Translations under genes and position numbers: made by a program
Shown: one piece after another, positions 22,455 to 29,851 of the stretch
Numbering within the stretch: the first letter of the stretch is position 1
Layout of the letters: each line of letters begins with the position of its first letter
Assembly (NCBI RefSeq): GCF_014646895.1
Contig: NZ_BMOD01000036.1
Span: forward strand, 1-39,231
Reading direction: 5' to 3'
DNA from: Deinococcus roseus
Lineage (GTDB): Bacteria > Deinococcota > Deinococci > Deinococcales > Deinococcaceae
Length of the DNA stretch: 39,231 nt
Notes under the pieces: model-generated
The model's database searches: none
What the model saw: only the letters and a program-made list of their open reading frames with translations
Told to the model about the DNA's origin: nothing

Positions 22455-23075
22455 CTATTTCTTGTAATGAGATATAATCCTATATATAAATCTGATATAA
22501 TTAGGCATTAGATAATCACTAGAATCTAATACTACATCTATAACATCGTTAATATTTTCTTTGCGTTTTTCAATTATTTTACACTCCAATATTTTACCCT
22601 CTACCTGAATATCACTCTCCAAGGATTCTTCATTACACAGCAAGGAAATAGTAAAGCTATCTCCTTGATCTAAGTCGCTAAAATCAATGATGATAGATTT
22701 ATTCTGCCTGATAGGATTAATACCCAGATTATTGTCTTCAAATCCCAAATCGTACAAAATTCCATTCTTCAAAACAACCCTAAAGGGGTCGTTTTTTCTA
22801 ATATCGTTTTTTCTTATAGCATCTCTCCCTATGACAACGAAATTGACATTAATAATTTTTAGACTTTGTATATTTTCTCCGTTCATAAGAACCTGAATAT
22901 TCGCAAAGTTTCCTATTTCTTTACTAATAATATTCAAAGAATCTATGCTATATACTATAGCCTTGAATCTCTTGGTGGTGTGATAAGCGTATATAGTAAC
23001 TCCCAGAGATATAAAGCCTACTAACCAACCAGTCAGTGAAACCCAAGGGTTTGTCATAAAATCAAGTAAGGTCAC
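22455..23075 (-). CDS. A+T-rich membrane-anchored hypothetical protein
   Basis: A 206-aa protein with one N-terminal TM helix (about 13-30, LTGWLVGFISLGVTIYAY) and a beta-rich soluble domain (about 40-190, for example SLKIINVNFVVIG, KSIIIDFSDL, DSFTISLLC). It is much more A+T-rich than the phage genes and opposite in strand, like 2847-5379, so it is probably an acquired moron between the late operon and attR. The topology, one TM plus a beta domain, is reminiscent of some membrane effectors and superinfection-exclusion proteins, but no family is recognised. Confidence 0.7.
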   Translation of the reverse strand: MTLLDFMTNPWVSLTGWLVGFISLGVTIYAYHTTKRFKAIVYSIDSLNIISKEIGNFANIQVLMNGENIQSLKIINVNFVVIGRDAIRKNDIRKNDPFRVVLKNGILYDLGFEDNNLGINPIRQNKSIIIDFSDLDQGDSFTISLLCNEESLESDIQVEGKILECKIIEKRKENINDVIDVVLDSSDYLMPNYIRFIYRIISHYKK

Positions 23076-23148
23076 AGCAGAATACTACCACAAAGCGTTT
23101 AGTATTTAATACAATTCAACGTCGTGGATGGAAGCTAGATTGGTATAC

Positions 23149-23187
23149 CATTGTTGCAAGATTGTTGTATTTGGGTCTTTTGTTGCA
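23149..23187. repeat. candidate integrase arm-type sites, right end
   Basis: Three copies of (A/T)TTGTTG(C/T)A at 23150-23158, 23161-23169 and 23179-23187, just inside attR. The longer string TTGTTGCAAGATT is repeated at 23151-23163 and 23180-23192. The middle copy is identical over GATTGTTGTA to the left-end sites. Role inferred. Confidence 0.4.
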
Positions 23188-23203
23188 AGATTAGACCTAA
23201 TGA

Positions 23204-23285
23204 CAAAAGCAAGAACCCCCGTCCAGGACGGGGGTTTCTGTGGTGGGTTGTGTAGGGCTCGAACCTACGACCCAGTGATTAAAAG
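23204..23285. repeat. attR: 82-bp direct repeat inside intact tRNA-Lys
   Basis: Second copy of the 82-bp repeat. Here the flanking chromosome to the right supplies the 5' half of the tRNA, so the gene is intact and transcribed from its own promoter. Identity ends at the anticodon loop, a common crossover location for phage tyrosine integrases that use tRNA genes. Confidence 0.95.
23214..23236 (-). terminator. tRNA-Lys terminator
   Basis: Hairpin of AACCCCCGT and ACGGGGGTT with a 5-nt loop immediately 3' of the tRNA on the minus strand. It is identical to the copy at 263-285 because it is inside the att repeat. Confidence 0.75.
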
Positions 23286-23316
23286 TCACTTGCTCTACCG
23301 ACTGAGCTAACAACCC
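23241..23316 (-). tRNA. tRNA-Lys (UUU), CCA encoded
   Basis: A 76-nt tRNA with acceptor arm GGGTTGT/ACAACCC, discriminator A and genomic CCA. The D-arm contains AGCTCAGTCGGTAGAGC, the anticodon loop is CTTTTAA (anticodon TTT) and the T-arm contains GGTTCGAGCC. The 3' half is shared with the left att copy. It serves as the integration target and is rebuilt by integration. Confidence 0.97.
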
Positions 23317-23352
23317 ATTTCGTGCTGTGCCTTTTCTTGCGCAGCGACAGAA

Positions 23353-23381
23353 AGTATACGCAGAATTTTCAGCAATGTCAA
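23353..23381 (-). promoter_or_regulatory. tRNA-Lys promoter
   Basis: On the minus strand, a perfect TTGACA (23376-23381) and TATACT (23353-23358) with a 17-bp spacer, about 37 bp before the tRNA 5' end. This is a strong housekeeping promoter located on the chromosome side. Confidence 0.85.
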
Positions 23382-23669
23382 CACCCACACCTCCACATTC
23401 CACACACCGCAGTCGTTCACATTCCAGACAGCAAAAAAACCTCTGGTCTTTTCAAGCCGCAAGTGTCTGAACCGGGTACAAAATGTGAATCTTCATGTTG
23501 GGTTGCCCAGACCACCGTCCATCAGAACACCTTCAGCAACGTTCAGAAGTGGTTCAGGCGTCTTCAGGGGATTTTCAGTCTTCATGAGTAACCTTAAGGC
23601 AGGTCAATAAATGACCCCGACGCAAGAGTCAAACACCCATCTCTTCGCATCAAGGAAAAGGAGGCACAC
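23382..23669. other. intergenic region right of tRNA-Lys
   Basis: Within the gene-free stretch 23317-23669 only the tRNA promoter and, at 23655-23663, a strong ribosome site (AAAAGGAGG) for the next small gene are recognised. The rest is moderately A+T-rich with no clear hairpin or convincing open frame. Confidence 0.5.
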
Positions 23670-23813
23670 ATGCTGTTCGTACTTTCACTGGGAATCGGTC
23701 TGGTCTGCGGAAGCCTGCTCCTTGGCCTGGTGCTCTTGATTGACCGCCTGACCACACCTGCCACCAGAACCCCCGAAAAACAACCTGTCTTCCTGAAAAC
23801 TGTTCTGGATTAA
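23670..23813 (+). CDS. small membrane protein, 47 aa
   Basis: ATG 23670 preceded by AAAGGAGG at ideal spacing, TAA at 23811-23813. The N-terminal TM helix (LFVLSLGIGLVCGSLLLGLVLLI) is followed by a short polar tail ending FLKTVLD. Unknown function. The strong ribosome site and TM pattern support a real gene. Confidence 0.6.
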   Translation: MLFVLSLGIGLVCGSLLLGLVLLIDRLTTPATRTPEKQPVFLKTVLD

Positions 23814-23891
23814 GACCGTTCTGGATTGATAGATGGGACGAATTGAACTTCTGATTCTGCACCTCCAAACGAGGCTCCGTACCTCTCCTTG

Positions 23892-23923
23892 ATCCCTCCC
23901 CTGCCTGCAACAGTGGGAGGGAT
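23892..23923 (+). terminator. hairpin terminator candidate
   Basis: Inverted repeat ATCCCTCCC (23892-23900) and GGGAGGGAT (23915-23923) with a 14-nt loop, followed by a short T run in GCGCGTTTTGG. It lies between the small membrane gene and the next gene. Confidence 0.45.
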
Positions 23924-23978
23924 TGCGCGTTTTGGGGCCTGTGTTTCAAATTGAACAGAATTCTGTGGTCAGATTTTT

Positions 23979-23984
23979 TACCAT
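23979..23984 (+). promoter_or_regulatory. leaderless -10 box of the 102-aa gene
   Basis: TACCAT ends exactly 6 nt before the ATG at 23991 and no Shine-Dalgarno sequence is present, the layout of Deinococcus leaderless genes. Confidence 0.45.
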
Positions 23985-23990
23985 GAAGGC

Positions 23991-24299
23991 ATGGAATTCT
24001 CTCAGCACACCATCGGTCAACTGCAGGCCCACACCCAGCAGCACGTGACGCAGCAAGGCTTTCCATACAAGGTGACCGGCACCGGAGGAGGCCGCCACAC
24101 CATTGATGTCACACTCATGGACCCTGCCGCCCACCCGGCCAGAGGGATTGTTTTGCGCCTCACCGAGGATTTTCTGCGGTTCAGCGACCAGCACCGGGTT
24201 TTTGAGGTGCTGGAACAGCAGGCCAGTTACTTCTGCAAGCAAGGTCTGCAAGAACAGGAAGGAGACAATTTTCCCGTCATCCTGATCCGGGCCCCTTAA
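23991..24299 (+). CDS. hypothetical protein, 102 aa
   Basis: A small alpha/beta protein with an N-terminal helix, two or three central strands (YKVTGTGGGRHTIDVTLMD, GIVLRLTEDFLRFSD) and a C-terminal helix. No signal peptide or TM. No family recognised. Probably translated from a leaderless mRNA. Confidence 0.65.
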   Translation: MEFSQHTIGQLQAHTQQHVTQQGFPYKVTGTGGGRHTIDVTLMDPAAHPARGIVLRLTEDFLRFSDQHRVFEVLEQQASYFCKQGLQEQEGDNFPVILIRAP

Positions 24300-24328
24300 A
24301 ACCATCCCCTCAAAGCCACAGCCTCGGG

Positions 24329-24334
24329 TAAACT
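24329..24334 (+). promoter_or_regulatory. leaderless -10 box of the ArsC/Spx-like gene
   Basis: TAAACT ends 6 nt before the GTG start at 24341. There is no ribosome site in between. Confidence 0.5.
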
Positions 24335-24340
24335 GGCTCT

Positions 24341-24688
24341 GTGGAAGTACAGATTTTTGGAATCAAGAAATCCCAGGACACCCGCAAGGCAGAGCGTTTC
24401 TTCAAAGAGCGCAAAGTGAAGATCCATCAGGTGGACCTGGAGGTGCGCCCCATCGCCAAAGGGGAACTGGCCCGTTTCACCCAGAAAGCGGGTGGTCTGC
24501 TGGGTCTGATCGACACAAACAGCAAGACCTACCAGAAAAAAGGGCTGGAGTTCATGAAGCTTTCCGAGGAACGCTGGCTGGAACTGGTGCAGGACAACCC
24601 AGACCTGCTGATTTTGCCTCTGGTGCGTTTCGGTCAGAAAGTGACCATTGGGGCAGATGAGGCCACCTGGAAAAGCTGGATGGAATGA
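24341..24688 (+). CDS. ArsC/Spx-family thioredoxin-fold protein lacking the active Cys
   Basis: A 115-aa protein with the ArsC/Spx/YffB layout: N-terminal strand and turn VQIFGIKKSQDTRKAERFF, then VKIHQVDLEVRPIAKGELARF, and the late LPLVRFGQKVTIGADEATW segment typical of the family. Family members usually carry Cys in the first loop (for example NCDTV or RCSKS), but here the loop reads KKSQDT with no Cys anywhere in the protein. Classical arsenate-reductase chemistry is therefore unlikely; a regulatory or structural role is possible. GTG start with leaderless layout. It converges with the amidase gene. Confidence 0.8.
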   Translation: MEVQIFGIKKSQDTRKAERFFKERKVKIHQVDLEVRPIAKGELARFTQKAGGLLGLIDTNSKTYQKKGLEFMKLSEERWLELVQDNPDLLILPLVRFGQKVTIGADEATWKSWME

Positions 24689-24704
24689 ATCACTGAAGCA
24701 AAAG

Positions 24705-25973
24705 TCACTGCAGCCATCGGGCCACCTGAAACAACTGGTCTTCCCTCCAGGGTTTTGCCACAAGCTGCACCCCGATGGGAAAACCGTCTGCGGTCTTGCC
24801 ACAAGGCACACTCAGGGAGGGCCATCCCAGCAGGCTGCAAGTGGCGGTGTAGGCCACGCTGCCAGAGGGCTCACTGTGGGGCCTTGCAGGCTGATCTGAG
24901 ATGGGGCAGAGGATCAGGTCTGCATCTGTCATCCACTGCATCCAGGTGCGCCTGAAGTGGTCCCACCTGAAGTACAGTTCGCCCACTTCCTCTCCTGAGA
25001 GGGATCCAGGCTCCCAGGGCTCCCAGTGGTCTGCCTGTCTGGATTCTGTGGTCTGCCAGTACCTGTGGGTGAGGGGCATCACCTGGTCCAGCAAGGGAGG
25101 TTCACAGCTTTCCAGCTGCAAGCCTGCGTGTTGCAACTGGTTGACCGCATCCTGCAAAGCTGCTGCGATGTCCGGGTGCAGGGCGTGCTCAGGATGGTGG
25201 CTGTACCAGAGCACTTTCAGGTCTGCCGGTGCGGTTTCTGCAAAAGACAGTGGAACAGGTGGTGTCGTGTGGTCCAGACCATCTGGTCCACTGATCAACT
25301 GGTAGGCCAGTTCAATGTCCCTGAGGCTGCGGGCCATGGGGCCAATCACGGTTCGAGGGTCAATCAGGGCGGCAATAGGTGGAAAATGCCCGGTGATGGG
25401 CACCCTGCCAGAGGTGGGCCTCAACCCGTAAATCCCACACACGTGCGCCGGTTGCCGGATGCTGCCTCCAGAGTCGCTGCCCAGGCCCAGAGGACTGCCA
25501 CAGGCCGCGATGAGTGCCGCTTCTCCACTGCTGGACCCTGTGGGGCTGTAGTCCGGGTTCAGGGGATGGTTGGTCTTGCCGTAAACCGGACTGTCTGCGG
25601 TGACGGTGGTTTTGGCCAGCACAATGGCTCCAGCGGCCCGGAGTCTTGCCACACTGCTGGCATCCATTGCAGGTCTGCGTTCCAGGTGCTCTGGCATGTT
25701 TCCGGCACAGGGCAACCCTGCCACATCGATCCAATCTTTGATGGTGATGGGCACCCCGTGCAGTGGCCCTCTGGAATGCCCCTGGGCCGTTTCCCTGTCC
25801 CGCATTCTGGCTTCTTCCAGGGCCTGCATGTAACCTTCAAAAGCCACTGCATTGAGTCGGGGCTGCAAGGCCCGCTGCTTTTCAATGAAAGCCTGCACCA
25901 CAGCTTCCGAAGTCCATGCTCCATCCTGTATGCCTGCGGCCAGGGCCGTTGCGTCCAGCAAAGTCAAATCCAT
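24705..25973 (-). CDS. amidase-signature hydrolase
   Basis: Hydrolyses an unknown amide. The 422-aa protein has the Ser-cisSer-Lys triad: K79 (TIKDWID), the GSSSG loop (146-150) with the cis-Ser, and nucleophile S171 in SDSGGSIRQPA. The active-site context (GSPLGLGSDSGGSIR) resembles fatty-acid-amide-hydrolase-like members as much as GatA, and no gatB or gatC lies nearby. No signal peptide, so cytoplasmic. Confidence 0.9.
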   Translation of the reverse strand: MDLTLLDATALAAGIQDGAWTSEAVVQAFIEKQRALQPRLNAVAFEGYMQALEEARMRDRETAQGHSRGPLHGVPITIKDWIDVAGLPCAGNMPEHLERRPAMDASSVARLRAAGAIVLAKTTVTADSPVYGKTNHPLNPDYSPTGSSSGEAALIAACGSPLGLGSDSGGSIRQPAHVCGIYGLRPTSGRVPITGHFPPIAALIDPRTVIGPMARSLRDIELAYQLISGPDGLDHTTPPVPLSFAETAPADLKVLWYSHHPEHALHPDIAAALQDAVNQLQHAGLQLESCEPPLLDQVMPLTHRYWQTTESRQADHWEPWEPGSLSGEEVGELYFRWDHFRRTWMQWMTDADLILCPISDQPARPHSEPSGSVAYTATCSLLGWPSLSVPCGKTADGFPIGVQLVAKPWREDQLFQVARWLQ

Positions 25974-26034
25974 GTGAACCCACTGTAAAACATCTGTGCT
26001 GGGTCTGGCCTCCGGGGAATGGCGTAGGGCTGGA

Positions 26035-26064
26035 AACCAAAACAGGAGAGCTGTTGCTCTCCTG
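26035..26064 (-). terminator. terminator of the LolA-like gene
   Basis: On the minus strand, CAGGAGAGC and GCTCTCCTG (26056-26064 and 26043-26051) with a 4-nt loop, followed by TTTTGGTTT. It lies 17 bp past the stop codon at 26081. Confidence 0.75.
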
Positions 26065-26080
26065 CAGGTGTTTCCGGGTT

Positions 26081-26752
26081 TTATTTCTTGATGATCTGGG
26101 CGTCTTTGGGCAGGCTTTTCAGGGCAGCAGCTTTCAGGCCACTGTTGGTTTTCCAGGTGGTGAAGTTCAGGTCTGCCAGCACCTTGCCTTTGCTGTCCAG
26201 GGCCTGCATTTTCAGGGGCCGCCAGCCGTTTTCGGTGATGGTCACGCGGGTGCGCGTGAATCCCAGGTCCTGCTCTCTGGGGGTGGCCTCGATCACGTAG
26301 ACTTTGCCGTCTTTGGCGGTGTCGGTGCTGAGCAGTTTCAGGGTGAATTTGTCTTTGCCCAGTTCCGTGGAGAAATCTGCGAACCTGGTGAAGTCAAAAC
26401 TGAACCCTTCCAGACGGGCTTTCTTGGCGCTCTGCACCGTCACCTGGTTGGTGAGGAACAGGTAGTTGGAAACGGTGTTCTTGTCGATCACCACCACATT
26501 GTCTGCCAGGGCATCCGGGGCATTGAAGTTGATGCGGGTGAGGTTGAGGGAAGGGATGGTCTGGATGTCCAGGTCGATGCTCTGGGATCCGTTGTCCAGT
26601 TCGGCCTTGCCCACCACTTTGATGGTGACGTCCTTGACGGCTTTCTGGCTGGCCTGCACTTTGCCCATGATGTCATCGGCGGTCTGGGCCAATGCGGTCT
26701 GGGCAAAGGCAGCAGAGCCCATCAGCAGAACGGTAAACAGCACTCTTTTCAT
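26081..26752 (-). CDS. LolA/outer-membrane-lipoprotein-sorting-like periplasmic protein
   Basis: A 223-aa protein with a clear signal peptide (cleavage after AFAQTALAQ, about residue 23) and a beta-rich domain opening with TADDIMGKVQASQKAVKDVTIKV, then strands SLNLTRINFNAP and LKMQALDSKGKVLADLNFT. This is the half-barrel pattern of LolA-like proteins. It probably binds lipid or lipoprotein in the cell envelope. Deinococcal versions are often unattached to a full Lol system, so the exact role is uncertain. Confidence 0.7.
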   Translation of the reverse strand: MKRVLFTVLLMGSAAFAQTALAQTADDIMGKVQASQKAVKDVTIKVVGKAELDNGSQSIDLDIQTIPSLNLTRINFNAPDALADNVVVIDKNTVSNYLFLTNQVTVQSAKKARLEGFSFDFTRFADFSTELGKDKFTLKLLSTDTAKDGKVYVIEATPREQDLGFTRTRVTITENGWRPLKMQALDSKGKVLADLNFTTWKTNSGLKAAALKSLPKDAQIIKK

Positions 26753-26808
26753 GGTCTTAGTCTGCTTTCCTGAGAGGTGAGAAGTCTTTTAAGCGCGTAA
26801 ACGAACAT

Positions 26809-27726
26809 TCACTCATTCAGTTCGTCTTCAGCTGGTTCTTCGGGTTCGGGGTCCAGGGTGAACTTGTAACTGGCCTGAAAGGCATATCCTCCTTCCGTGA
26901 AATAAGCCGCAAAGTCAAGGTGCCCATTTTGCATTGGAGTGGTGGTTTCCAGCCCATAACGGAAAGGGAAAGTGGCATCCCGGTAAGGTTCGTAAGCAGC
27001 AAAAACCTTCACATCGCTGTCGAAGAAGTCCTCAATCTGGTAGGTGGCCACGGTGACTTTGCCTCCCCACACGAACTGGTTTCCACGCAGTCCGGCCAGG
27101 GCATCCAGGGTGAGGGTGGAATTGTCGTCCCGCCAGGTCAGCCCTGCAGTTCCTCCGAACACATTTCCTTTGTCGGTGTTTTGCCAGAGTGCAGCAAAGC
27201 GGTATTCGTTCTGGCTTTCCCGGAATTGCGCTCCGGCCTGAAAGCGGTTTTCTGTGCCAAACCCGCCTTCTGTGGTGAGGGCCCACTGGCGGTCCAGGCG
27301 GTATTTGCCATCCAGTTGCATGCCAAACCCTGTACGGTCTGTTTCGGGGGTCAGCGAGAAAGCCGGGTACTGGTCAAAGTAGGACAGGGAGGCTGTGCCG
27401 TAGTGGGCCTGCAGGTTCACGGTGGCCTTGCTGCCCAGCACCCCGCTGAGTTTGCCTTCAATGCGGTAATGCTGGCTCCAGGCATAGCGGGTTTTCAGGC
27501 TTGCCGTCAGGTTGCCTGCCACCCCCAGATCAAACGTGGTGTCTGCACCGAGCCAGAGGGCCTGGTCGCTGGCTCCTGCCAGCAGTGTGGTGCTGTCTCC
27601 CACGGCAAACTGGCTGAGTTCCACATGGAAACGGGGGCAGGTGCAGGTGATTCCGCCTCCCAGTTCCAGATCAGTGGCGCGGGCCATGGGAACCAACAGC
27701 ATGAGGGTCAAGAGGATTTTGCGCAT
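26809..27726 (-). CDS. outer-membrane beta-barrel-like protein
   Basis: A 305-aa protein with a signal peptide (MRKILLTLMLLVPMARA) and alternating amphipathic strands to the end (for example YRIEGKLSGVLG, TVNLQAHYGTASLSYF, DFAAYFTEGGYAFQASYKF), as in a barrel, with an acidic Glu-rich C-terminal tail. The ATG at 27726 is preferred over an in-frame start at 27747 because GGAGG lies 4 nt upstream of it. A perfect palindrome lies just before the gene. No named family. Confidence 0.65.
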   Translation of the reverse strand: MRKILLTLMLLVPMARATDLELGGGITCTCPRFHVELSQFAVGDSTTLLAGASDQALWLGADTTFDLGVAGNLTASLKTRYAWSQHYRIEGKLSGVLGSKATVNLQAHYGTASLSYFDQYPAFSLTPETDRTGFGMQLDGKYRLDRQWALTTEGGFGTENRFQAGAQFRESQNEYRFAALWQNTDKGNVFGGTAGLTWRDDNSTLTLDALAGLRGNQFVWGGKVTVATYQIEDFFDSDVKVFAAYEPYRDATFPFRYGLETTTPMQNGHLDFAAYFTEGGYAFQASYKFTLDPEPEEPAEDELNE

Positions 27727-27742
27727 GGTGCCTCCATATGCA

Positions 27743-27760
27743 TGCAAGTACTTACTTGCA
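27743..27760. promoter_or_regulatory. 18-bp palindromic operator
   Basis: TGCAAGTA-CT-TACTTGCA is a perfect palindrome about 17 bp upstream of the ATG at 27726. Its size and symmetry suit a TetR- or MarR-type regulator. No regulator gene is adjacent in the window. Confidence 0.6.
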
Positions 27761-27870
27761 TTCTAGCAGAAATTCTTGAAAAGACAATTCACCGGACAGG
27801 TGCATGGATCCCGTTGCAGCACAATCAGAGCTTAGCGGTTTTTTCACTGCAACAGCATGAGATTTTGCCC

Positions 27871-27911
27871 AGAAAAGCACAGAACCAGAGGACATGCCCC
27901 TGGTTCTGTGC
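27871..27911 (-). terminator. terminator of the pilin operon
   Basis: 12-bp perfect stem GCACAGAACCAG/CTGGTTCTGTGC (27877-27888 and 27900-27911), followed on the minus strand by TTTTCT. It ends the operon running from 31597 to 27944. Confidence 0.8.
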
Positions 27912-27943
27912 GCCACGCTGGCTTTGAAGTGCTTTGAGGTGCT

Positions 27944-29851
27944 TTACTGCTCTTTGATCCCATATCCTTTGGTGAAAACCGCCGTGACTTCATCGTTGGG
28001 GGTGGTGGGAAAGTAAGGAGGGGACATCCCCTGCAAGAGCCGCTGGTCATAGGTGAAAGAGCGCTTGAAACCTGTCCCACCCGTGGTGCCCACAGGACCA
28101 TAGTAGTTCTCGATCACGCCGCCCAGCAGGTTGATGGCTCCACGGTCCAGACCACTGTTGTAGCTTTCCACATTGAATTCACCGGTGCTGCTCATCACCA
28201 CGCCCTGAATGGTCACATCGTTGGGGGCATGGTCCAGCTTCTGGGTGGCCGTGCAGGAGGTGGAAGACACACAGCTGGATTGACTGGCCACAGAAACACT
28301 GCCGTTCTGGCTGTAAATGCCCAGGATGTTGTCTGCACCCAGATTGTTGCAGGTGGCCGTCTGAATGGTGCCGTTGGCAGCACGGGCAAGGCTGCCACTG
28401 CAGGGGGTGTCCTCATATTTGAGGTCCCGATTGATGCGGATGTTGCCATCCGAGGCCACAGTGATCTGGGCAAAAGAGGCCAGTGCAGCGGGAGCTGTAG
28501 CAGGCGTGGTTCCAGTGCGATCTGGCCCTCCCAGGCGGCTGAACGCTGTGGCATAAACCACACCATTAAAAGAAGTGGCGGCTGCCCAGGAATTGGTGGC
28601 AGTGCCCCATGTGGTGGTGGTGCTGGTGTTTTTCTGTTTCACCATCTGGCCGTTGACCATGGTGATGCGCCAGGTTTCACAGACCGCCGTGTTGCTGGTC
28701 TTGCAGGTCTGGATGTACTGCGCGGTGGCAGCAACGCCTGTTGCAGGCGCTGCACCGTTTGCATCGGCAGCCCACATCTTGAGGGTTCTGCTTTCAGCAT
28801 AGTAAATGCCATCCGCCTGGGCTGCAGCTTGCTGGTTGGAACTGTTGGTGGGCATGGGAATGTAAGAAGCATTGAAATCAATGCCTTTGACCAGTTCAGG
28901 ACACACCTGATATTGCACACAGTTGGAGCTGTTGGTGCCTCCAGAAAAAGCAGTGTTGGCCACAGACGCTGCCTGTGTTCCCGAAGGAATTTTCACGCTG
29001 GGTGTCTGGGTGGTGCAGGTGGAATTGTTGCACCCAGCAGAAGTCACATAAGAACCAAAGTAGGGCGTTCCGGTGGAGAAGTAGAACTTGCCGTTGGTGT
29101 GCACTGGTCCGTCATAGAGGATGTTGTTGGTGAACACCACATCGCTGCCTGCAGCACTCTGGTGAACGTTGGTGAAGAGGCCAAAACGGGCAAAAGAACT
29201 GCGACCCACCTGAAACTGGTACTCACCGAGCAGGGTGGTCAGGCGTTTGGACTTGCCTTTGTTGCCTGTCACCACCACCAGGTAAGGCAGGCTGTAGGTC
29301 TGGTTTGCCACACTTCCTGTTCCGTTGCGGGGAGCGCCTTCCACAAAACGCCCTGGAGGCAAACTGATGTTGGAAGGGATGGCCTGCCCACAAGCGGTGG
29401 CCGTAAAGTGCACCCGAATGTTGATGGTGGCTTTGTCCACAAAAGTGGGGGTGCCGCTGCAAAATGCAGTGTCTGCAAATCCCTGCAAACGGGTTTTCAC
29501 AATGGCCAGATCGGTGTCCACTGTGGCCGCATCTGGTACGGTGCCTGTCCCTGTGCCATAAGACCAGCGGCTGGTGGAATGGCTGGTGGTCATCACTGCC
29601 TGAGTGAGGTCATTGCGGATGGTGCCCTTCAGGGCTTTGGTCACCATGTTCTGTCCACTGTAAGAAGCCAGGGTGGCAGCAGACATCTTCATGGAATCTC
29701 CTGACGACTGGATCTGTTGCATGGAACGGGTGGCAAGCAGTCCCAGGCAGGCCAGCACCAGGGCCATGGAAAGCAGCACAGAGATCAAAGCCACACCCTG
29801 GTTGTGCCGTCTTTGTTCAGGTTGAGAGCAGGTGTCTTCAATCATACGCAC
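27944..29851 (-). CDS. PilX-like pilus-associated protein with type IV pilin N-terminus
   Basis: A 635-aa protein, last gene of the minor-pilin operon. The N-terminus has a hydrophobic helix (about 18-42, NQGVALISVLLSMALVLACL) like PilX-class prepilins but without the usual Glu5. The rest is a large Ser/Thr/Gly/Asn-rich beta-type ectodomain with several Cys pairs (for example GCNNSTCTTQT, QSSCVSSTSCTATQ). It is much longer than a usual PilX (about 180 aa), resembling large Deinococcus proteins next to pilin genes. It overlaps the preceding gene by 10 bp. Probably a surface-exposed part of a type IV pilus or DNA-uptake machine. Confidence 0.78.
   Translation of the reverse strand: MRMIEDTCSQPEQRRHNQGVALISVLLSMALVLACLGLLATRSMQQIQSSGDSMKMSAATLASYSGQNMVTKALKGTIRNDLTQAVMTTSHSTSRWSYGTGTGTVPDAATVDTDLAIVKTRLQGFADTAFCSGTPTFVDKATINIRVHFTATACGQAIPSNISLPPGRFVEGAPRNGTGSVANQTYSLPYLVVVTGNKGKSKRLTTLLGEYQFQVGRSSFARFGLFTNVHQSAAGSDVVFTNNILYDGPVHTNGKFYFSTGTPYFGSYVTSAGCNNSTCTTQTPSVKIPSGTQAASVANTAFSGGTNSSNCVQYQVCPELVKGIDFNASYIPMPTNSSNQQAAAQADGIYYAESRTLKMWAADANGAAPATGVAATAQYIQTCKTSNTAVCETWRITMVNGQMVKQKNTSTTTTWGTATNSWAAATSFNGVVYATAFSRLGGPDRTGTTPATAPAALASFAQITVASDGNIRINRDLKYEDTPCSGSLARAANGTIQTATCNNLGADNILGIYSQNGSVSVASQSSCVSSTSCTATQKLDHAPNDVTIQGVVMSSTGEFNVESYNSGLDRGAINLLGGVIENYYGPVGTTGGTGFKRSFTYDQRLLQGMSPPYFPTTPNDEVTAVFTKGYGIKEQ

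Larger units (their letters stand above)
253..23285. mobile_element. integrated tailless-phage provirus in tRNA-Lys
   Basis: The element is delimited by a perfect 82-bp direct repeat (253-334 and 23204-23285; offset 22,951 bp, the predicted length of the excised circle). It carries a tyrosine integrase at the left end, an S24 repressor, early replication-type genes and a continuous late operon. The late operon has a packaging ATPase, two tandem small capsid-like proteins, many single-TM proteins and two peptidoglycan hydrolases, and lacks the head-tail genes of Caudoviricetes. The order of ATPase, two small ORFs, small capsid and large capsid is that of the P23-77/IN93 group of Thermus phages. 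Integrity looks good: no obvious frameshifts in the structural genes. A+T-rich cargo sits at both ends (2847-5379 and 22455-23075). The element class is an inference from gene order and protein character. Confidence 0.85.

Noticed and set aside
23128..23310. Open frame across attR and tRNA-Lys
   Set aside because: It runs through the tRNA and the att repeat; coincidence of RNA gene sequence.
28229..29704. 491-codon plus-strand frame opposite the PilX-like gene
   Set aside because: Composition-driven antisense shadow; the minus frame has a prepilin leader and operon overlaps, and this one has no recognisable domain.
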